A stretch of 36,820 nucleotides of DNA from Methanofastidiosum sp. (GTDB lineage: Archaea; Methanobacteriota_B; Thermococci; Methanofastidiosales; Methanofastidiosaceae), in contig JAHKLW010000079.1 in NCBI GenBank assembly GCA_020854815.1, positions 1 to 36,820 on the forward strand, in the 5' to 3' direction. The stretch's first letter is position 1. Each line of letters opens with the position of its first letter. The translations under genes and the position numbers were made by a program. The notes beneath the pieces were generated by a model that worked only from the letters and a program-made list of their open reading frames with translations, made no database searches and was not told the DNA's origin. Below, piece after piece: positions 32,688 through 36,820 of the stretch.

Positions 32688-33293
32688 ATGTATAATTTAG
32701 ATGAAGGGAAGAAACTTGTATCGATAGCAAGGAAAAATATAGAATCTTATCTTGTGACAAGGAAAAATATATCAATACAGGATGTCCCTGAATCATTTAA
32801 AGTTCATTGTGGTGTCTTTGTGACACTTCATACATATCCTAAAAATAGTTTGAGGGGGTGCATAGGATATCCAGAACCTGTGCTTCCTTTGATAGATGCC
32901 GTCCTTGATGCTTCAGTATCTTCAGCTACAAGGGATCCCCGTTTTCAAAAAGTTAGACCTGATGAACTAAAGAACTTAGTTGTTGAGATCACAGTTCTAA
33001 CACCGCCCGAATTAGTCAAAGTTGAAAATACAGGCCAATATCCCTCGAAAATTGAAGTAGGGAGGGATGGACTCATCGTTGAATTAGGATTTAGAAAAGG
33101 CTTACTTCTTCCGCAGGTGCCAGTTGAAGAAAATTGGGATGCAGAGGATTTTCTTTGCCACACTTGCCAAAAGGCAGGACTCCCACTGGATTGCTGGATG
33201 GATAAAAATACAAAAATTTACAAATTCCAAGGACAGATATTTTCTGAAACTAAACCAGAGGGAGAAGTAGTAGAAAAAAGTTTTATGAGGTAA
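32688..33293 (+). CDS. AMMECR1 family protein
   Basis: 201 residues. The conserved core NSLRGCIGYPEPVLPL is present, preceded by HCGVFVTLHTYP and followed by SSATRDPRFQKVRPDEL and FLCHTCQKAGLPLDCW. The biochemical role of AMMECR1 proteins is not established. A TATA-like ATTTATATT before the ATG suggests a leaderless message. It is the first gene of an operon with the diadenylate cyclase and a small channel. Confidence 0.93.
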   Translation: MYNLDEGKKLVSIARKNIESYLVTRKNISIQDVPESFKVHCGVFVTLHTYPKNSLRGCIGYPEPVLPLIDAVLDASVSSATRDPRFQKVRPDELKNLVVEITVLTPPELVKVENTGQYPSKIEVGRDGLIVELGFRKGLLLPQVPVEENWDAEDFLCHTCQKAGLPLDCWMDKNTKIYKFQGQIFSETKPEGEVVEKSFMR

Positions 33294-33297
33294 ATAT

Positions 33298-34149
33298 ATG
33301 GAAATCGACCCATTTGTACAGGCAGGCATCTCGCTCTTCGATGAAACAAGTGCAGACGCAGTTCTAGTTGAAGTTGACTCGATAAAAGAAATGGAGAAAC
33401 TCCAGGAATTTATTTCATCTAAAGACATAAATCTATATGGGGTATCTTCAAATGAAAAGATTAAGAGAAAATTTGATAAGATTATCTTTGTGCCCGGTAT
33501 ACTAGAAAAGATTACGATAAGGTTAGAGTTTGCCATTTCAGCTGCAATTATGCAAGATTTATTAAAAAATGAAGATAAGATTGTGTATATAGGAAAACTT
33601 GATAGTGATTATTACAATTTTATTATCACAAGAAAAACAAATCAGATTAATGCCAAGGGCATCTATGAACTGTTTTTCTCTCTAAAAAATGTTAAAACTG
33701 ACATTATTTATTCTGTTCTTTCGGTAGCCGTTCAATTGGGTAGAAAAGGTAAGGAAGGTAAACCAATAGGCACTACATTTATTATTGGAGATTGTGGAAA
33801 CGTCATGCAAAAGTCTTCCCAGATAACATATAATCCATTTGAAAGAAGCTACGTCAACATAAATGACGTTGGGGTCAAAAATATGATAAAAGAATTCTCA
33901 AGGCTTGATGGGGCATTTATTATTTCGGGGGAAGGGAAACTGCTCGCAGCTTCAAGATATCTAGAAGCTGGAACAGATGGAATTTCCCTGCCGAAGGGAC
34001 TTGGAGCGAGACATCTCTCTGCAGCGTGGATGACAAAAGTAACGGACGCGATTGCCATAGTTCTCGCAGAGTCTGATAACATGATTCGTATCTTCAAAAA
34101 AGGAGAGCTTGTGTGGGAAGTTGACCCTGATGAGGTAAAGGTGGATTAA
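33298..34149 (+). CDS. dacZ: Diadenylate cyclase (c-di-AMP synthase), DacZ type
   Basis: The C-terminal DAC domain makes cyclic di-AMP from two ATP. The motif DGAFIISGEGKLLAASRYLE has D204-G-A, and GLGARHLSAAWMT has R238-H-L, the two active-site motifs; archaeal DacZ proteins have this domain at the C-terminus of a protein of about 280 residues, as here. The N-terminal 150 residues have the archaeal-specific fold. GAGGT precedes the ATG. It lies between AMMECR1 and a mechanosensitive channel, in line with the known role of c-di-AMP in osmotic control. Confidence 0.88.
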   Translation: MEIDPFVQAGISLFDETSADAVLVEVDSIKEMEKLQEFISSKDINLYGVSSNEKIKRKFDKIIFVPGILEKITIRLEFAISAAIMQDLLKNEDKIVYIGKLDSDYYNFIITRKTNQINAKGIYELFFSLKNVKTDIIYSVLSVAVQLGRKGKEGKPIGTTFIIGDCGNVMQKSSQITYNPFERSYVNINDVGVKNMIKEFSRLDGAFIISGEGKLLAASRYLEAGTDGISLPKGLGARHLSAAWMTKVTDAIAIVLAESDNMIRIFKKGELVWEVDPDEVKVD

Positions 34150-34150
34150 A

Positions 34151-34963
34151 ATGGAACTAGACATAATTTTCCTTGAAATCAGGTTGTTTTTTGATTCATT
34201 AATTTCGTCTATTTCTCAAGTATTGCCAAGAGTGTTCTTTGCAATAGCAATTCTTGTTGTGGGATTTTTTATCGGTAAAGGCCTTGGTAGACTAACCCAG
34301 TCCTTAATGGTAAAAATTGGATTTGAGAAAGCTCTTAAAAAAACAGAGGCTGAAAAGATCACAGAAAAAATAGGATTTAAGATATTAAAGAGTGTTGAAA
34401 TCTTTGTCAGCTGGATTGTATATATTATTTCAATATTTTTGGCATTCGAAGTACTTAATTTACCCGGCTTGAGCAGATCTATCGATTCATTCATTAATTA
34501 TGTCCCAAATCTCCTGATAGCCTTTTTTGTGGTCATAATTGGACTTGTAGTGGCCGATAAAATAGCAATATTTGTAGAAAAGTTTTTCGAGGACACTAAT
34601 ATCCCAAAATACTGGTTCTTTGGCAAAGGTATTAGATATTTTATTTACATCCTTGTAGGCACAATGGCATTGACACAGCTAAAAGTAAGCACCAGTATTT
34701 TGGTAGTGACAATTACAATAATAATGGTCCTTTGGTCAATAATAACAATAATTGGATTAAAGAATATTGTTCCAAACTTCTTCTCCGGAGTTTTCATAGT
34801 TTTTTATCGTCAGATAAACGTAGGAGATAAAATAAAAATTGAGGACATAGAAGGGGTAGTCGAAGAAGTTTCACTTGTATATACGAAGATAAAGCGAGAG
34901 GATGGAAAATCTCTGTTAGTACCCAATTCAAAGATTTTGGATAATGTTATCATAAAGGAATAA
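34151..34963 (+). CDS. Small-conductance mechanosensitive channel (MscS family), short form
   Basis: 270 residues with about five hydrophobic segments, then the pore-lining helix and MscS beta domain: IIGLKNIVPNFFSGVFIVFY, QINVGDKIKIEDIEGVVEEV and KSLLVPNSKILDN. The usual large C-terminal alpha-beta cage domain is missing; the protein ends at VIIKE. It would release solutes on hypo-osmotic shock. The ATG lies one base after the dacZ stop, so production is coupled to the c-di-AMP synthase. Confidence 0.88.
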   Translation: MELDIIFLEIRLFFDSLISSISQVLPRVFFAIAILVVGFFIGKGLGRLTQSLMVKIGFEKALKKTEAEKITEKIGFKILKSVEIFVSWIVYIISIFLAFEVLNLPGLSRSIDSFINYVPNLLIAFFVVIIGLVVADKIAIFVEKFFEDTNIPKYWFFGKGIRYFIYILVGTMALTQLKVSTSILVVTITIIMVLWSIITIIGLKNIVPNFFSGVFIVFYRQINVGDKIKIEDIEGVVEEVSLVYTKIKREDGKSLLVPNSKILDNVIIKE

Positions 34964-35020
34964 GATGCCCCAAAAGTAGAAAGATGGAATACTTTTAATA
35001 AATATTTTTTTTATTAAAAG

Positions 35021-35073
35021 CGCCGAGGCAGGGATTTGAACCCTGGATCTCACAGGGAGAACGGGATTAGCAA
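35021..35073 (-). other. tRNA-Ser (GCT) 3' fragment, element attachment site
   Basis: On the minus strand this is the 3' part of a serine tRNA: anticodon loop TTGCTAA, 3' anticodon stem TCCCG, variable arm with TCTC/GAGA stem, T arm CAGGG-TTCAAAT-CCCTG, acceptor 3' strand CCTCGGC and discriminator G. The sequence on the 5' side of the loop (TCTCG instead of the CGGGA needed to pair with TCCCG) does not continue the tRNA. No 5' acceptor GCCGAGG occurs within the 90 bases before. This is what a tyrosine-integrase insertion leaves at the end opposite the restored tRNA, which should lie beyond the right edge. Confidence 0.8.
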
Positions 35074-35156
35074 CGAGACAAAGGCTAAAAATACAAATCT
35101 CCGCTCTCAAAATCCCTATTAAAAAGGTACGCCGCCTTTAATCCGGTGCTGAAAAA

Positions 35157-35948
35157 ATGGAAAAATTATACATCTTTTTTAGAGGAGTAAAAGGCCTGTC
35201 CAAATCGACAGTAAAAAGGTATTCTGAAATAGTAAGCTACATCGAGAAAAACGAGCTAGATCCGTTTGAATTCTACATGAACACCCTGGACAGCGACTAT
35301 TCAAATGCCCACAAGCGGAATGTTTACTACGCTGTAAAATATCTTTGTGAATACCGAGGGGTAAACTTTCCTTTTACCCCCCCAAAACAGCACCAGAAGA
35401 GAAGGGATCATGTAAACGAGAAAGACATAATCAAGCTCCTGTCCGTTGTGAATGATCCAAGGGATAAGGCCTTATTGCTGCTGCACATCTACACTGGACT
35501 TAGGCCTTCAGAACTATTAAAAATCAAAATAGCAGATATTGACTTCAAAGAGCTATTGATCGATATCAGGGAAACTAAGACCTTTCAAGATAGAATAGTT
35601 CCGTTTAACATATCATGCAAACTAGCGATCATGAATTACCTGGAATACAGGATGGATGATAACTGCCCTTACCTTTTCAAGTGCAAGAAAGAAGATCACC
35701 CCATGACGCTGCAGCGTTACCGCTACATTTTGAGAGAATACTGCGAAAAAGCTGAGCTTAAGAGAATCACGCCTTACATGATTCGCCATACTTTTGCTAC
35801 TTGCTATATTGAATCTGGTGGCAATTTGAAGGCCTTGAAAGAGATACTAGGCCATCGGCAGATTAAGACAACAGAAATTTACATCCATGAAAGTGAGAAT
35901 ATCATAAAAAAAGACTATAGCCGGACTTCTGTACATTTGTTTGAGTAA
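35157..35948 (+). CDS. Tyrosine recombinase/integrase
   Basis: 263 residues with an N-terminal SAM-like core-binding domain and a C-terminal catalytic domain. The catalytic residues are R in TGLRPSELLKIK, a lysine in ETKTFQDR, R in TPYMIRHTFATCYIE, H in ILGHRQIKTTE and the nucleophile Y in TEIYIHES. The first position of the HxxR motif is tyrosine instead of histidine. Size and sequence resemble archaeal XerA-like and plasmid integrases. It starts next to the tRNA-Ser fragment and would act on that site. It appears complete, unlike the split integrases of SSV-type viruses. Confidence 0.92.
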   Translation: MEKLYIFFRGVKGLSKSTVKRYSEIVSYIEKNELDPFEFYMNTLDSDYSNAHKRNVYYAVKYLCEYRGVNFPFTPPKQHQKRRDHVNEKDIIKLLSVVNDPRDKALLLLHIYTGLRPSELLKIKIADIDFKELLIDIRETKTFQDRIVPFNISCKLAIMNYLEYRMDDNCPYLFKCKKEDHPMTLQRYRYILREYCEKAELKRITPYMIRHTFATCYIESGGNLKALKEILGHRQIKTTEIYIHESENIIKKDYSRTSVHLFE

Positions 35949-35952
35949 ATAG

Positions 35953-36345
35953 CTATATTAGATTTCCTTTACCGTCAAAACAAGCTTTTACCCGTTCTTT
36001 ATCCATCTCTCCTTTTTTGTTTTTATGGTATATCTCCATGAAAATCAAACATTTAGTTTTTTCATGATACATATAAATTATTCTAAATCCGCTGCGCAGC
36101 CCTCTTTTTGGAAAATCTTGCGATTTAAATTCTCGAACTTTAAAAACTGGTAAAGTAACGTTTTTTCCAAGACCTGCAACCCTTACAGATATAGAATTAT
36201 TACAAGGAGATTCTTTGATTACTAGAAGAGCCGTTCTAAAATCATTTTCTAGATGTTTATATTTTTTTGAAAGATCTCCCTTTTCTTTAATGAATTTCTT
36301 ATGTGCTGTTTCTTTGATTTGTGTGTCAGCAGTCATCTTTTTCAT
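35953..36345 (-). CDS. Probable toxin of the Panacea pair, RelE-like
   Basis: 130 residues. The C-terminal half, FRIIYMYHEKTKCLIFMEIY then KNKKGEMDKERV, has the strand pattern and charged tail of RelE/ParE-fold proteins; the N-terminal 40 residues are helical. The start lies inside the end of the antitoxin gene (20-base overlap), showing coupling, and an ATG at 36336 is also possible. Assignment to RelE is moderate; the partner gives stronger evidence for a toxin role. It is convergent with the integrase gene (4-base gap). Confidence 0.68.
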   Translation of the reverse strand: MKKMTADTQIKETAHKKFIKEKGDLSKKYKHLENDFRTALLVIKESPCNNSISVRVAGLGKNVTLPVFKVREFKSQDFPKRGLRSGFRIIYMYHEKTKCLIFMEIYHKNKKGEMDKERVKACFDGKGNLI

Positions 36346-36820
36346 CTTCGTCTAGAAGATCATCCCTATAGAACACAAGATTATAATCAATTAGATCTTT
36401 ATTTGGAGTAGCTTTCCAAGGCGTATCTTTATGGGATAACTTCTCTATCTGCTTTGCATTTAGGTGGGCATATTCATTCAAAGTATCATCAATAAATTTT
36501 ATTTCTGTTGCCGATAGACCCTTTAAATCAGGCTCTTTTAACGAAGCCAATTTGTACTGATTTCTACCAAAATATTTTCCATCCACTTTAGCGATTTTTT
36601 CTTCCTGGATTAATTCTTTTACAACTTTATCGAAATGAATTGGGGCTGGGCCATGGTCGATTTTACGATAGTTCTCCCCAGTAAGATATTTTTCAGTTTC
36701 TAAATAGAAATTGAAATCACAGAAATATAATAGCTTGAATAATACAGTTTTTCCAACGTTAGCTCTACTTCCAACTTGATTTATTACATAATGTAAAACT
36801 TTTTTTAATTTTTTAATATC
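36326..36820 (-). CDS. Panacea (DUF4065) antitoxin, N-terminus cut by window edge
   Basis: Translating the minus strand from the right edge gives 164 codons and a stop, without a start codon for the family N-terminus. The DUF4065 pattern is clear: KTVLFKLLYFCDFNFYLE, YRKIDHGPAPIHFDKVVKEL, then FIDDTLNEYAHLNAKQIEK and SHKDTPWKATP. In PanAT systems this domain neutralises many unrelated toxins, consistent with the RelE-like gene coupled to it. An internal GTG at 36586 is not the true start. Confidence 0.87.
   Translation of the reverse strand, partial: DIKKLKKVLHYVINQVGSRANVGKTVLFKLLYFCDFNFYLETEKYLTGENYRKIDHGPAPIHFDKVVKELIQEEKIAKVDGKYFGRNQYKLASLKEPDLKGLSATEIKFIDDTLNEYAHLNAKQIEKLSHKDTPWKATPNKDLIDYNLVFYRDDLLDEDEKDDC

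Larger units (their letters stand above)
35021..36820. mobile_element. Left end of an element integrated in tRNA-Ser, continues past the window
   Basis: The tRNA fragment, an integrase gene starting 84 bases further in, and a Panacea toxin-antitoxin pair together mark the end of an integrated plasmid- or virus-like element. Only about 1.8 kb is visible. The right boundary and the intact tRNA are outside the window. Confidence 0.75.

Noticed and set aside
34928-35110. 60-codon minus-strand frame with SRVQIPAS
   Set aside because: The peptide is a translation of the tRNA-Ser T arm, a common false call.
35021-35156. Intact tRNA-Ser with an intron
   Set aside because: The anticodon loop is continuous and no CGGGA stem or GCCGAGG acceptor half is found upstream within 90 bases, so a truncated tRNA at an attachment site fits better.
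1-36820. CRISPR arrays, insertion sequences and rRNA genes
   Set aside because: I saw no regularly spaced repeats, no transposase frames and no rRNA sequence in the window.

Overview
The window is archaeal. It carries archaeal factors (aIF2 beta, the tRNA pseudouridine-54 methyltransferase TrmY, a DacZ-type diadenylate cyclase), an inositol-phosphate synthase, leaderless genes with TATA boxes about 25-30 nt before the start codon, and an HdrA subunit of heterodisulfide reductase. Base composition is AT-rich. HdrA plus an archaeal form II/III RuBisCO point to a euryarchaeote of methanogenic or methanogen-derived ancestry. A low-GC lineage such as Methanofastidiosa is a guess, not shown by the sequence.

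Layout. 1-4705: hdrA (cut by the left edge) diverges across a 333-base control region from a two-subunit class I fumarase and a malic enzyme, linking fumarate, malate and pyruvate. 4690-9976: an accessory stretch of toxin-antitoxin type genes (two HEPN/MNT pairs, DUF2283 plus a broken nuclease-like partner, DUF104/PIN, an orphan antitoxin) surrounding a RuBisCO of the AMP (nucleotide salvage) type. 10078-20044: a surface-glycan cluster with a UbiA-type prenyltransferase, polysaccharide pyruvyl transferase, FrhB-like iron-sulfur protein, flippase, two paralogous glycosyltransferases, a DUF354 protein and a UDP-ManNAc-type dehydrogenase. 20116-22585: NAD synthetase with an Lrp regulator, diverging from trmY and a zinc-ribbon membrane protein. 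22686-24923: a second decayed toxin-antitoxin patch. 24980-34963: mostly core genes (beta-propeller protein, inositol phosphate synthase, PadR, AlaX-like editing protein, membrane protein and lipoprotein, tRNA-Gln, aIF2 beta, sugar nucleotidyltransferase, AMMECR1-DacZ-MscS operon). 35021-36820: the left end of an element integrated in a tRNA-Ser gene, with a tyrosine integrase and a Panacea (DUF4065) toxin-antitoxin pair.

The most unusual signal is structural. At three places the last codons of a gene are repeated near a toxin-antitoxin module: the malic enzyme end (4690-4731 and 5801-5840), a PIN toxin end (8694-8726 and 9714-9746) and a VapB end (22941-22982 and 24505-24546). Five accessory genes also carry an apparent single-base loss and a sixth has a premature stop, while I saw no frame break in the core genes. 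Together this suggests repeated gain and decay of toxin-antitoxin cassettes at gene 3' ends, with the integrated element as a current source of such cargo.
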